45,765 nt of DNA. Origin: Aldersonia kunmingensis (GTDB taxonomy: Bacteria > Actinomycetota > Actinomycetes > Mycobacteriales > Mycobacteriaceae). The stretch is taken from positions 1-45,765 of the forward strand of contig NZ_LRRB01000103.1 of assembly GCF_001646865.1 (NCBI RefSeq), given 5' to 3'. The position numbers were made by a program, and so were the translations under genes. Below the pieces are notes generated by a model. It searched no databases. It had not been told where the DNA came from and saw nothing but the letters and a program-made list of their open reading frames with translations. Positions 8,298-16,834 of the stretch are shown one piece after another. Positions within the stretch are counted from its first letter, which is position 1. Every line of letters starts with the position of its first letter.

Positions 8298-9146
8298 ATG
8301 ACACCTACTCGAACCGAAACCGGTTCCGAACCCCAGTTGCGTCCGTGGGGCCCCGATTCGCTGAGCTGGTCCGCAGGTATCGACTGGCGCGCCGTGCTGA
8401 CCAGCCGCGTCGCGATCCTCATGCAGGTCGCACACCCGGTGGTCGGCGCGGGCGTGATGGACCACTCCGAGTTCCTCGAGGATCGCTGGGCGCGCATCAC
8501 GGCCACCGCGGCATCGGCGCGCCGGTTCAGCGGGCTCGAGGGCCCCGACGCGGCAATCGACGAGGGTCAACGGCTGCGCGAAATGCACGCCAACATCAAG
8601 GGCGTCGACGCGCATGGCCGCAAGTACCACGCGCTCAATGCCGACGCCTATCTGTGGGTGGCAGCGACGGGGTATTGGAGCAGCGCCACGATTCGGCGGG
8701 TGCACAACGCCGAACTCGATGATGCCCAAGAGGACATGCTCTACGCGGAATGGACCGACCAGGCTCGCGTGCTACGGATTCCGGATCGCGTCATCCCGGC
8801 GACCCGGTCGGACTTCTGGGAATACGTGGAGCACACGGTTTCCAATGTGCTGGAACGTAATTCATGCACGGACCTGCTCATCGAGCTCGACCGGCACCCG
8901 TTGCCGCGGCACCCGAAGTTCCCGCTTCCGACACCCTTCTGGAACGCCATGGCGATTCCGCTCGCCGCGCTGCTGCGGCTTGCCACCTCGGGCTATCTGC
9001 CCGAAGAACTGCGCGACCGGCTCGGGATCAAGTGGGACAGCGGGCGCGACCGGCAGTTCTCGACGCTGGTATCCATCACGAACGGAATGGACAAGGTCCT
9101 GCCCGACCGGGCCCGCCACCCGCTGCTCGCGCGGACCACTCGGTAA
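8298..9146 (+). CDS. oxygenase MpaB family protein (DUF2236), copy 3
   Basis: 282 residues, the best DUF2236 match of the three: AILMQVAHPVVGAGVMDHS followed by FLEDRWARI, then REMHANIKG, YLWVAATGYW and a C-terminal block ending DKVLPDRARHPLLAR. No signal peptide or membrane segment is obvious. ATG 8298 is 10 bases after the stop of copy 2, so the two are co-transcribed. An intrinsic terminator follows 16 bases downstream. Role: probable oxygenase or oxidoreductase of unknown substrate; linkage to the mce operon suggests an imported lipid. Confidence 0.8.
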   Translation: MTPTRTETGSEPQLRPWGPDSLSWSAGIDWRAVLTSRVAILMQVAHPVVGAGVMDHSEFLEDRWARITATAASARRFSGLEGPDAAIDEGQRLREMHANIKGVDAHGRKYHALNADAYLWVAATGYWSSATIRRVHNAELDDAQEDMLYAEWTDQARVLRIPDRVIPATRSDFWEYVEHTVSNVLERNSCTDLLIELDRHPLPRHPKFPLPTPFWNAMAIPLAALLRLATSGYLPEELRDRLGIKWDSGRDRQFSTLVSITNGMDKVLPDRARHPLLARTTR

Positions 9147-9162
9147 GACGCCCCGGGGGGCT

Positions 9163-9209
9163 AGGGCCGGGTAGCAGCGCACACGCGGTCGCTATCCGGC
9201 CCTCTTTTT
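9163..9209 (+). terminator. intrinsic terminator after the MpaB gene pair
   Basis: Stem AGGGCCGG-GTAGC (9163-9175) pairs with GCTAT-CCGGCCCT (9191-9203): 13 pairs, one of them G-U, with a 15-base loop. C and then five T (9205-9209) follow. It is oriented for the plus strand and sits between the convergent MpaB copy 3 and livF. Confidence 0.85.
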
Positions 9210-9214
9210 CCTGG

Positions 9215-9943
9215 TCAGCTTGCCTGAGCCGAGGCGTCCGCACCGAGGTAGGCACGTTCGACCCGCGCGGGATCGGCGCGCAAGGCAGCGGCCGAATCCT
9301 CGAGCACCACTTCACCGTGCACGAGTACCGCCGCGCGGTCGGCCATGCCGAGCGCGAGATGGACGTGCTGTTCGACGATGACGACTGCCATCTGCTGCTG
9401 TTCGGCGAGCGTGCGTAGCACCGGCAGGATCTCGGAGACGATGACCGGGGCAAGGCCCATGCTCAGCTCGTCGATGAGCAGCACCTTGGGTCGCTGAACG
9501 ATGGCCCGCCCGATCGCGAGCATCTGCTGCTCGCCGCCGGAAAGCCGGCCGGCGGCCACCTTCCCACGCTTGGCCAACGCGGGGAAGTACGCGTAAACCT
9601 CTGCCACCGCTTCGGATTTCGATCGTCCCCGGACCGCCAGCTTGAGGTTCTGCTCGACGGTCAACTTGCGGAACAGTGACCGGTCATCCGGAACGAGCAC
9701 CAGGCCGGACCGGACCGCGTCGCGCGGACGCCCGCTCCCAATCGCGTGACCACCTACCCGCACCTGTCCGTCGAACTGCGGTAGCAATCCCGAAAGTGCC
9801 AGCAGCAGAGTGGTTTTTCCCGACCCATTCGGGCCGAGGATGCAGAGCACCTCACCCGGCGCGACTGTAAGGTTCACATGCCGAACGCAGGGGCGCTGAC
9901 TGATGTAGCCGGTGCTCAGATCGGCGCATTCCAACCCGGTCAC
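9215..9943 (-). CDS. livF: Liv-type ABC transporter ATP-binding protein LivF
   Basis: 242 residues. Walker A GPNGSGKTT at residues 37-45, ABC signature LSGGEQQM and Walker B VLLIDELSMGLAP are all intact. The E-L-S-M-G-L-A-P stretch and short length are typical of LivF, the second ATPase of branched-chain amino acid (HAAT) importers. GTG 9943 overlaps the upstream livHMG stop by four bases (GTGA), so the two are translationally coupled. Liv-type importers in actinobacterial catabolic clusters often carry carboxylates or amides rather than amino acids, so the substrate here is open. Confidence 0.92.
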   Translation of the reverse strand: MTGLECADLSTGYISQRPCVRHVNLTVAPGEVLCILGPNGSGKTTLLLALSGLLPQFDGQVRVGGHAIGSGRPRDAVRSGLVLVPDDRSLFRKLTVEQNLKLAVRGRSKSEAVAEVYAYFPALAKRGKVAAGRLSGGEQQMLAIGRAIVQRPKVLLIDELSMGLAPVIVSEILPVLRTLAEQQQMAVVIVEQHVHLALGMADRAAVLVHGEVVLEDSAAALRADPARVERAYLGADASAQAS

Positions 9944-12744
9944 GAGATCGCCTCCTGCCCCTTGAGCGCGGGAACCGCCTGATGCTCGAGGTCCGTCGCC
10001 TCGGCCGGCAGGCCGAGGTACGCATGGATGACCGTGTCGTTCGTCCGGATTGTCTTGGGCGTTCCGGTCGCGATCACCCGGCCGAGGTCGAGCACGATCA
10101 CACGGTCACAGATATTGAGCACGAGCTCCATGTCGTGGTCGACGAGCAGGATCGCCGTGCCACCGTTCCGGGCCGCGCGCAGCTTCTCACCCAGCCACTG
10201 ACTCTCGGTGGAGTCAAGGCCGGCCGCGGGCTCGTCGAGCAGCGCCACCTTCGGCTTCGACGCGAGCACCCGCGCCACGGACACGAGCTGACGCTGGCCC
10301 TGGGAGAGCGACGCGACCGTCCGATCCGCAACGTCGGCGATATCGAGCAGCCGCAGCACCTCGTCCACGCGAGCATGCGCCTCGCGTGCCCCCGCGCCGT
10401 TGGAAGCGCCGACGGAGACGTTCTCGCTGACGGACAGATCGTCGTAGAGCTCAACATCCTGGAAGCTGCGACCGAGGCCGAGCCTGGCCCGCCCATGAGG
10501 CGCCTTGCGCTCCAACGAGATTCCACCCAGTTCGACGGTGCCGTCGGCGTGCGCGAAGCCGGTCAGCGCGTCGATCACTGTTGTCTTGCCGGCACCATTG
10601 GGGCCGATGAGCCCCACGATCTCGCCGGGATAAACCTCGAACGACACGTCCGCTGCGGCCTGCACCGCGCCATAGGCGACACCGACATCCCGCACTACGA
10701 GCAGTGGCTCGGCGGGCGCAGTGGCCTCCTGGGCAGGTGCTGCCGATGCAGTCGGTGCCCCTGGCGCCTCCGGCTCGAGCACTGCTCGCGCCGGACCGTC
10801 CGCGGGGCGTGTACGACCCGCGAACGACGGAATGGGAATGCGCGGTATCCGGCTCACGATGCCGTCCGGATTCAGCATCACGGTCAGGATCAGCAGCACG
10901 CCACTGATCAGCGTGTAGTAGTCACCGACGTTCAGCCAGCGGTCCGCGAGCAGGTAGACCACGCCGCCTGGCGCGATCAACCCGGCCAGAATGCCGCCCG
11001 ATACCGACGTGATTCCGGCCGTGAAGAGCAGGGCGAAAATAGCGATGCCGTTGAAGACGGAGTACGAGTCGGCGGCGGCAACGGTCTGCTGGTATCCGAG
11101 CAGAGCCCCGGCGATTCCTGCGAGGAACGCGCCGATGGCGAAGGCCGCCAGCTTCGTTCGCGATACGTCGATGCCCGCCGCGGCGGCGGATCTCTCGTTT
11201 GCCCGGACCGCAAGCATCGCGGCGCCGAGCGAGCTGCGACGCAGCCTCGCGACCGAGATCGCAACGAGGACAAGCAGAATCAGGCACATGATGCCGAACG
11301 CGATGCGGGGGTAGCCCTCACCGAACCCGATACCGATGTCGCTGCCCAGGAAGCGCGGATTGTCGATGGTCGAGCCTTCGATTCCGCCGTTGAGCGTGGG
11401 GTTTCGGAACCAGAACGCCTCGAGGAATACCGCGAGTGCCAGCGTGACGACAGTGAGCGGAAGTCCGCGGATCCGGAGCGCGGGCAGACCGACGATCACG
11501 CCAACGACCATCGCGAACACGGCGGCGAGGAGGGGAGCCCACGGGAATGGAATGCCGAGTCGGTTGTTCAGCACGCTCACTGCGAACGCCGCGACACCTG
11601 CCAGGGTGAGCTGCGCGAGGGATACCTGCCCGGCGAAGCCGGTAACGACCACCTGGGACAGCGAGACGATGGCGAAGATAATGCTGACGATGATCGCGAC
11701 CCGATAGCTGCCGGAGGTGGTGAACAGCGCGATCACTGCCACGAATACGCCGACAACGGTGGGGAACAGTATGTGTTCGGGCCGGGGCGCGCGGCCCAAC
11801 GTCTGACGCACGACACCGCCGCGGTCCGGCAGCGGGCGTCCCTTCACGACCAGGAACACCAAAATCAGGATCAGCGGAATCGCTTCGCGGACTCCGTATT
11901 GCGGCATCCAGTCGTAGGTCGCTTGCAGCTTGACCGCTTCGGACTGCAGACCGCCGATGACAAGTCCGGCGATCACCGTCAGCGAGATGGACGAGAAGTT
12001 GCCGACCAGCGTCGCCGCCAGCGCGGGCACGATGAACATCGTGTAGGCGATAGGGTTCAGCGGCACCATCGGGGCAATCAGGATGCCGCCAAGCCCGGCC
12101 ACCACCGAGGACAACGCCCAGTTGCTCACCGCGATTCGGTCCGGCGACAAGCCGGTGACGTATGCGCCCTTCTCCGACTCGGCTGCGGCTTCGGTAGCAA
12201 TACCGAACGGCGTGAACCGGTAGACCAACGCCGCGCCGGCCGCGATCAGCACGATCAGCCCGGCCAGCCAGAGTCGGTCGGCCGGTACCACGCCCTCACC
12301 GATATGGAGCGCCTTCGCCTCGAAGATCGACTCCACCGCAATCGATTCGGTGCCCACGCGCTGAGCGATCAGCGCTTGGATCACCACCATGAGTCCGATC
12401 GAGGCGACGGCCTTGGCCACCGTGGTGGCGTTGCGCATCGGACGAAATATCAAGGCATAGAGCACAACTCCGAGAACAGCCGCGATAACGAGGGACAGCG
12501 CCATGGCCGGGATGACACCGAGCGGCCCACCGAGATCGGCCGTCCGGGGCAGCCCGGGGATGGGGATCATCAACCGGCCGTCCCGGAGCAGCGCATAGGT
12601 GTAGGCCGTATAGAGCGCGATGGCGCCGGTGGCGAAGTTCACCACGCCCGAGCTCTTGAAGGTCATCACCAGCGCGAGCCCGACTGCCGCATAGACGGCG
12701 CCGTTGCCGAGCCCCAGGACGAAATAGGTTGAAATATCTGACAT
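9940..12744 (-). CDS. Liv-type ABC transporter fusion: LivH permease, LivM permease and LivG ATPase in one chain
   Basis: 934 residues. About 1-300 is LivH (starts YFVLGLGNGAVYAAVGLALV, with VVNFATGAIAL). About 315-635 is LivM (VTGFAGQVSLAQLTLAGVAAF typical). A Pro/Ala-rich linker (about 645-675) leads to a LivG ATPase with Walker A GPNGAGKTT near residue 715, signature LSQGQRQL and Walker B VALLDEPAAGLD. In most bacteria these are three separate genes. ATG 12744 has GAGGGA 8 bases upstream. The reading frame is continuous with no sign of sequencing error at either junction. Together with the lipoprotein binding protein upstream and LivF downstream it makes a complete importer. Confidence 0.92.
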   Translation of the reverse strand: MSDISTYFVLGLGNGAVYAAVGLALVMTFKSSGVVNFATGAIALYTAYTYALLRDGRLMIPIPGLPRTADLGGPLGVIPAMALSLVIAAVLGVVLYALIFRPMRNATTVAKAVASIGLMVVIQALIAQRVGTESIAVESIFEAKALHIGEGVVPADRLWLAGLIVLIAAGAALVYRFTPFGIATEAAAESEKGAYVTGLSPDRIAVSNWALSSVVAGLGGILIAPMVPLNPIAYTMFIVPALAATLVGNFSSISLTVIAGLVIGGLQSEAVKLQATYDWMPQYGVREAIPLILILVFLVVKGRPLPDRGGVVRQTLGRAPRPEHILFPTVVGVFVAVIALFTTSGSYRVAIIVSIIFAIVSLSQVVVTGFAGQVSLAQLTLAGVAAFAVSVLNNRLGIPFPWAPLLAAVFAMVVGVIVGLPALRIRGLPLTVVTLALAVFLEAFWFRNPTLNGGIEGSTIDNPRFLGSDIGIGFGEGYPRIAFGIMCLILLVLVAISVARLRRSSLGAAMLAVRANERSAAAAGIDVSRTKLAAFAIGAFLAGIAGALLGYQQTVAAADSYSVFNGIAIFALLFTAGITSVSGGILAGLIAPGGVVYLLADRWLNVGDYYTLISGVLLILTVMLNPDGIVSRIPRIPIPSFAGRTRPADGPARAVLEPEAPGAPTASAAPAQEATAPAEPLLVVRDVGVAYGAVQAAADVSFEVYPGEIVGLIGPNGAGKTTVIDALTGFAHADGTVELGGISLERKAPHGRARLGLGRSFQDVELYDDLSVSENVSVGASNGAGAREAHARVDEVLRLLDIADVADRTVASLSQGQRQLVSVARVLASKPKVALLDEPAAGLDSTESQWLGEKLRAARNGGTAILLVDHDMELVLNICDRVIVLDLGRVIATGTPKTIRTNDTVIHAYLGLPAEATDLEHQAVPALKGQEAIS

Positions 12745-12769
12745 GTCGCGGTCCCTCGTTATCGGCGGT

Positions 12770-12792
12770 GCTTAGCCTCTCCGTCCCTAAGC
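12770..12792 (-). other. small intercistronic hairpin after the binding-protein gene
   Basis: GCTTAG (12770-12775) and CTAAGC (12787-12792) form a 6-bp stem with an 11-base loop right after the stop of the binding-protein gene and before livHMG. Such hairpins between binding protein and permease genes can stabilise the upstream mRNA. The stem is short, so this is a weak call. Confidence 0.3.
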
Positions 12793-14040
12793 TCAGGCGC
12801 CGATGGGTGCGAGATCGACGGGCACACCGTCGGCATTGACCTCACCGACGAGCAGCGTGCGGCTGCAGATCGACTTCAACTGCGGGAACGACGTGCCGTC
12901 ACAGGTGAAGGTGATGCCGCCGCCGGCGGGCAGGGCAACATCCTTGGTCGAACGCAGCGCCTCGGTGATCGCAGCCGGGGTGACGTCACCCTGGATGCCA
13001 TTCGCCGCGCGGACCAGGCCGAGCACCGACTGGTAACCCGAGGAGCCGTAACCGGCCGGGCTCAGGCTCGGCGCGTACTTGGCCAGGACCGTGCGGTACA
13101 GCACCGAATCCGGGTCATCGGAGTTCGGGTCCACCGCGGTGAATCCGATCGAGTTCTGCATCGCGGTGGTACCGACGGCCTTGACGACGTTCTCTTCCAC
13201 GCACGTCGGGACGAGGTACTTCTCCTGCGTAGGCGCGACCGTCTGCATGGTCCGGAGCACCGAAATGCACAGCGCACCTTCACCGAGGATGCCCACCGCG
13301 TCCGGCTGATTCGCCAGTCCGGCGGTCAACTGCGGGGTGGGGTCGGCGGTACCGGGCTCGATCGGGACCACCTTGACCTCGACGCCCTTCTCCTTGAAGA
13401 CGGGCTCGGCGAAGGTCTGCACGATCGCGCCGACGCCGCCACCGTTGCTCACCGCGATCGCGAACTTCTTCGCGCCGTGGTCACCGGCGTAGGCGGCCCA
13501 ACTGTTGATCACGCCCGGCATACCGGCGGTAAGCATGTACGAGTTGGGGGACATCATCTCCGCGGGGGCGACGCCGTTCAGACCGACGAACGGAATCCCC
13601 GCGCCCGTGAGGATCGGGAGGATCGCGCCACCCTGCGAGCCACTCGGGTGAATGACCGCGGCGACCTTCTGCTCGACCATCTGGTTCGCGCACGAGGTGG
13701 CGGACGCGGTGTCCTCAAATTCCTTACAGGTGATCAGGTCGATCGGATGCCCGGCGAGGCCGCCTGCGTTCTCGTTGACGTACTTGACCGCGGCCTCGGC
13801 GCCGACACGAATCTCGGGGATCGAGACCATGGGGCCGCCCTCGAGCGTGATGAGGCCGATCTTCACCGGCGTGCCGGTGGCCGGCTGGGCCGGCAACTCG
13901 GTGGTCGGGAGCGACGCCAGGTCACCGCTCTCGGAGCTCTCGTCGCTACTGCAAGCGGTGATGCCGAGCAGGCCAACCGCCAGCAGCGCACACGAGCTGA
14001 GGGCCGTCCGCCTCAGCCGTGCCGAATTGCGGATTCGCAT
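12793..14040 (-). CDS. Liv-type ABC transporter substrate-binding lipoprotein
   Basis: 415 residues. Lipoprotein signal with basic n-region (MRIRNSARLRR), hydrophobic core and lipobox GITAC, lipidated Cys30; a Ser/Glu/Asp-rich linker follows, then a type-I periplasmic binding fold (Peripla_BP_6) starting VKIGLITLEGGPMVSIPEIR. ATG 14040 is chosen because AGAAGGAG lies about 7 bases upstream and the signal peptide starts there; the frame is open for 25 more codons upstream. It is the first gene of the operon with livHMG (48 bases downstream) and livF. Ligand unknown; the neighbouring catabolic genes suggest a carboxylated or amide-containing compound (inference). Confidence 0.9.
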   Translation of the reverse strand: MRIRNSARLRRTALSSCALLAVGLLGITACSSDESSESGDLASLPTTELPAQPATGTPVKIGLITLEGGPMVSIPEIRVGAEAAVKYVNENAGGLAGHPIDLITCKEFEDTASATSCANQMVEQKVAAVIHPSGSQGGAILPILTGAGIPFVGLNGVAPAEMMSPNSYMLTAGMPGVINSWAAYAGDHGAKKFAIAVSNGGGVGAIVQTFAEPVFKEKGVEVKVVPIEPGTADPTPQLTAGLANQPDAVGILGEGALCISVLRTMQTVAPTQEKYLVPTCVEENVVKAVGTTAMQNSIGFTAVDPNSDDPDSVLYRTVLAKYAPSLSPAGYGSSGYQSVLGLVRAANGIQGDVTPAAITEALRSTKDVALPAGGGITFTCDGTSFPQLKSICSRTLLVGEVNADGVPVDLAPIGA

Positions 14041-14136
14041 TGAGAACTCCTTCTGTACGTACCTGGACGTAACGCCAGTGCTGTGCACCACATATACATC
14101 AGAGGGGTGACGCACATCACGCCGATGGTTGGCAGA

Positions 14137-14165
14137 AACCTACGCACGGATTTTGGACTTGTCAA
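14137..14165 (-). promoter_or_regulatory. promoter of the Liv operon
   Basis: On the minus strand: -35 TTGACA (14165-14160), 17-bp spacer, -10 TAGGTT (14142-14137). This would start transcription near 14130, about 90 bases before the binding-protein ATG. It is a near-perfect housekeeping promoter. The rest of the divergent region 14041-14373 (333 bases) holds the ribosome sites of the two genes; I see no further gene or strong repeat in it. Confidence 0.65.
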
Positions 14166-14373
14166 CTGTATAGACATGTGTCCAGTCGCCATGGCAGCCG
14201 ACTCGATGCGGAATCGCCACTACCGCGAAATCACCCATACCGGGCGCTACCAGCAGGTCGCCGGACCTTTACATAACTCGCCCGCACTGTCACGATCGTC
14301 AAACCGGCACAGGAAGCCTTTTCGCATTCCGCCGAACCGCTCACGGAGTGCGTCCGCAGCGGAAGGAACGCGC

Positions 14374-15669
14374 GTGAACAAAGACGACATGATCCTGATC
14401 AGCGTGGACGATCACATCGTCGAACCACCCGACATGTTCACCAATCATCTGCCGAGCAAGTACCTCGAGGACGCGCCCCGCCTGGTCCACAACCCGGACG
14501 GCTCGGACACCTGGCAGTTCCGCGACACTGTGATTCCGAACGTCGCGCTGAACGCCGTCGCGGGCCGCCCGAAGGAGGAGTACGGTCTCGAGCCGCAGGG
14601 CCTCGACGAGATTCGTCCGGGCTGTTTCGACCCCAATGAGCGCGTCAAGGACATGAACGCAGGCGGCGTGCTTGCCACCATGAACTTTCCGTCGTTCCCC
14701 GGTTTCGCCGCGCGACTGTTCGCCACCGACGACTCCGACTTCTCGCTTGCGCTCGTGCAGGCCTATAACGACTGGCATATCGACGAGTGGTGCGCGTCGA
14801 ACCCCGGCCGGTTCATCCCGATGGCGCTCCCGGCGATCTGGGATGCGGAGCTCTGCGCCGCCGAGGTGCGCCGTGTGTCGAAGAAGGGTGTTCACTCGCT
14901 GACCTTCACCGAGAACCCTGCAGCACTCGGATACCCGAGCTTCCACGACGACTACTGGACGCCACTGTGGAAGGCCCTCGTCGACACCGACACGGTGATG
15001 AGCGTGCACATCGGATCGTCGGGCCGGCTGTCGATTCCTGCGCCGGACTCACCGATGGACGTGATGATCACGCTGCAGCCGATGAACATCGTGCAGGCCG
15101 CCGCCGACCTGTTGTGGTCGAAGCCGATCAAGCAGTATCCCGACCTCAAGATCGCGCTGTCCGAGGGCGGCACTGGCTGGATTCCGTACTTCCTCGACCG
15201 CGCCGATCGCACCTACGAGATGCACTCCACCTGGACGCATCAGGACTTCGGCGACAAGAAGCCCTCCGAGGTATTCCGCGAGCACTTCCTGACCTGCTTC
15301 ATCTCGGACCCGAACGGCGTCAAGAATCGCCACGACATCGGCATCGACAACATCTGCTGGGAAATGGACTACCCGCACAGCGACTCGATGTGGCCGGGCG
15401 CTCCCGAGGAGTTGCACGACGTTTTCACGACGTATGACGTCACCGATGACGAGATCAACAAGATCACGCACGAGAACGCGATGCGCTGGTACTCGTTCGA
15501 ACCGTTCAAGCACGTGCCGAAGGAGCAGGCGACCGTCGGCGCACTGCGCAAGTCCGCCGAGGGCCACGACGTCTCCGTGAAGGCGCTGTCCCACCACCGC
15601 GAGAGGTCCGGATCCAGCTTCGCCGAGTTCCAGGAGAAGGCGAAAGCGGTCGCAGGCACGAAGGATTGA
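14374..15669 (+). CDS. amidohydrolase family protein (Amidohydro_2), copy 1
   Basis: 431 residues from GTG 14374, with GGAAGG 7 bases upstream; the frame is open much further up but that part is low-complexity and lacks homology to copy 2. A TIM-barrel metal hydrolase of the ACMSD/2-pyrone-dicarboxylate hydrolase superfamily. Candidate metal ligands are His14 in SVDDHIVEP (the first residue of the usual His-x-His is Asp12 here), His212 in VHIGSS and Asp332 in MDYPHSDSMWP. It probably cleaves a C-N, C-O or C-C bond in a cyclic intermediate. It is a close paralogue of the gene at 20179, sharing long blocks such as AYNDWH-DEWC and PGR-IP-ALP-IWD. Divergent from the Liv operon. Confidence 0.85.
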   Translation: MNKDDMILISVDDHIVEPPDMFTNHLPSKYLEDAPRLVHNPDGSDTWQFRDTVIPNVALNAVAGRPKEEYGLEPQGLDEIRPGCFDPNERVKDMNAGGVLATMNFPSFPGFAARLFATDDSDFSLALVQAYNDWHIDEWCASNPGRFIPMALPAIWDAELCAAEVRRVSKKGVHSLTFTENPAALGYPSFHDDYWTPLWKALVDTDTVMSVHIGSSGRLSIPAPDSPMDVMITLQPMNIVQAAADLLWSKPIKQYPDLKIALSEGGTGWIPYFLDRADRTYEMHSTWTHQDFGDKKPSEVFREHFLTCFISDPNGVKNRHDIGIDNICWEMDYPHSDSMWPGAPEELHDVFTTYDVTDDEINKITHENAMRWYSFEPFKHVPKEQATVGALRKSAEGHDVSVKALSHHRERSGSSFAEFQEKAKAVAGTKD

Positions 15670-15748
15670 TCGGGGGCGAAACTTTCGGCCCGTTTACACA
15701 CTTTGCACCCGGTTGAGAGTGGCCCGGGGCGCGATCGCAATCGCGAAA

Positions 15749-16825
15749 CTACTCGAACACGTGCCGCGGCAACGTGTTCGGCAGGTCGAGCGAGGTGAGC
15801 AAACCCGGCCGGGCATCAACCACGTACGGCACGGCGTTGACCACGCGCATAGCCGTGGCGGACATCGCGGCCCGGCCGGCGCCATGACCCTCGGCGGCGC
15901 CGAGTGTCATCTCGCAATGAATATCCGGGTCACCCTCGATGTCCACTCGGTAGGTCGCATCGTTGTCGACACTGAGCCAGTCGGGCGCGACGTCGCGTGA
16001 CATCCGGATGATGTGCTCGATCACGATTGCCTCGCGCCCATTGACGACACCGGCGGCGGTGGTGCTCACCGCGCCGCAGGTGCCTGCTGGGATCGTGCCG
16101 AACGCGACCTCGATATCGCGGTCGGTCAGACGCCGGTCCAGCGTGCCGCGGATCTCCTCGACCTCGACGCCCAGTCCGTCAGCGATCAACCGGATCGGCG
16201 CGTTCCAGGCCAATTCGATGAAACCCGGTGTCTTCAGCATTGGTTCGAAGTCGAGCGGGCGGGCGAATCCCATCCCGTTGATCATGACGTCGGCGACAGG
16301 GTAGTGGTCGTTGAGCGAAACCTCGGTCACCTTGATCGTGCGGATGGACTTCGACTGCGTGGTCAGCAGCAGGGCGAGTTGGTCCGAACCGAATCCGGGA
16401 AAGATGCCCGAGGCATAGAAGGAAGCGTTGCCGCTTTTGGCGGCGACCTCGAGCCGGTCTCGCCAGTCGGGCAGGAAGTACGAGGCTGGGTACACCAGGC
16501 TCGTCGAGGTTGTCGACACGACATTGATGCCCGCAGCGAGCAACCGCTCGTAATCGGGTAGCGCGCCCGCATCGCGCTCGGGGCCACTGGCCGCGTACAC
16601 CACGCAGTCCGGCTGCAACGCAATCAACGCGTCTGCGTCATTGGTCGCCGTCACACCGATCGGGTCGCGCCCGGCGAGCACTCCCGCGTCCTTACCGACC
16701 TTGTCCGGGTTGTGCACCCACACCCCGACCAGTTCCAGATCGGGCCGACGCTGCACCGCGTCGACCGCGTTCGAGCCGACGCCGCCAGTCGACCACACCA
16801 CTACCCGTTTCGTATCCGGTCCCAC
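15749..16825 (-). CDS. DHDPR-fold NAD(P)H-dependent oxidoreductase
   Basis: 358 residues. N-terminal Rossmann motif VVVWSTGGVGSNAVDAV (about residues 8-24), then a C-terminal domain typical of actinobacterial proteins annotated dihydrodipicolinate reductase-like or 2,4-diaminopentanoate dehydrogenase-like. True lysine-pathway DapB is about 245 residues, so this is not DapB. It is the last gene of a minus-strand operon; GTG 16825 follows the luciferase-like gene after 9 bases with AGGAG just upstream. Probable role: NAD(P)-dependent redox step on an aldehyde, amine or keto intermediate; exact reaction unknown. Confidence 0.75.
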   Translation of the reverse strand: MGPDTKRVVVWSTGGVGSNAVDAVQRRPDLELVGVWVHNPDKVGKDAGVLAGRDPIGVTATNDADALIALQPDCVVYAASGPERDAGALPDYERLLAAGINVVSTTSTSLVYPASYFLPDWRDRLEVAAKSGNASFYASGIFPGFGSDQLALLLTTQSKSIRTIKVTEVSLNDHYPVADVMINGMGFARPLDFEPMLKTPGFIELAWNAPIRLIADGLGVEVEEIRGTLDRRLTDRDIEVAFGTIPAGTCGAVSTTAAGVVNGREAIVIEHIIRMSRDVAPDWLSVDNDATYRVDIEGDPDIHCEMTLGAAEGHGAGRAAMSATAMRVVNAVPYVVDARPGLLTSLDLPNTLPRHVFE

Positions 16826-16834
16826 GCTCGCTCC

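Noticed and set aside
9982-12732. Very long open frame (916 codons) on the plus strand
   Set aside because: It mirrors the LivHMG gene in antisense; Arg/His/Asp/Gln-rich composition with no domain, a codon-bias shadow.
15749-16825. Lysine-pathway DapB
   Set aside because: At 358 residues it is too long, lacks lysine-pathway neighbours, and resembles the DHDPR-fold catabolic dehydrogenases.
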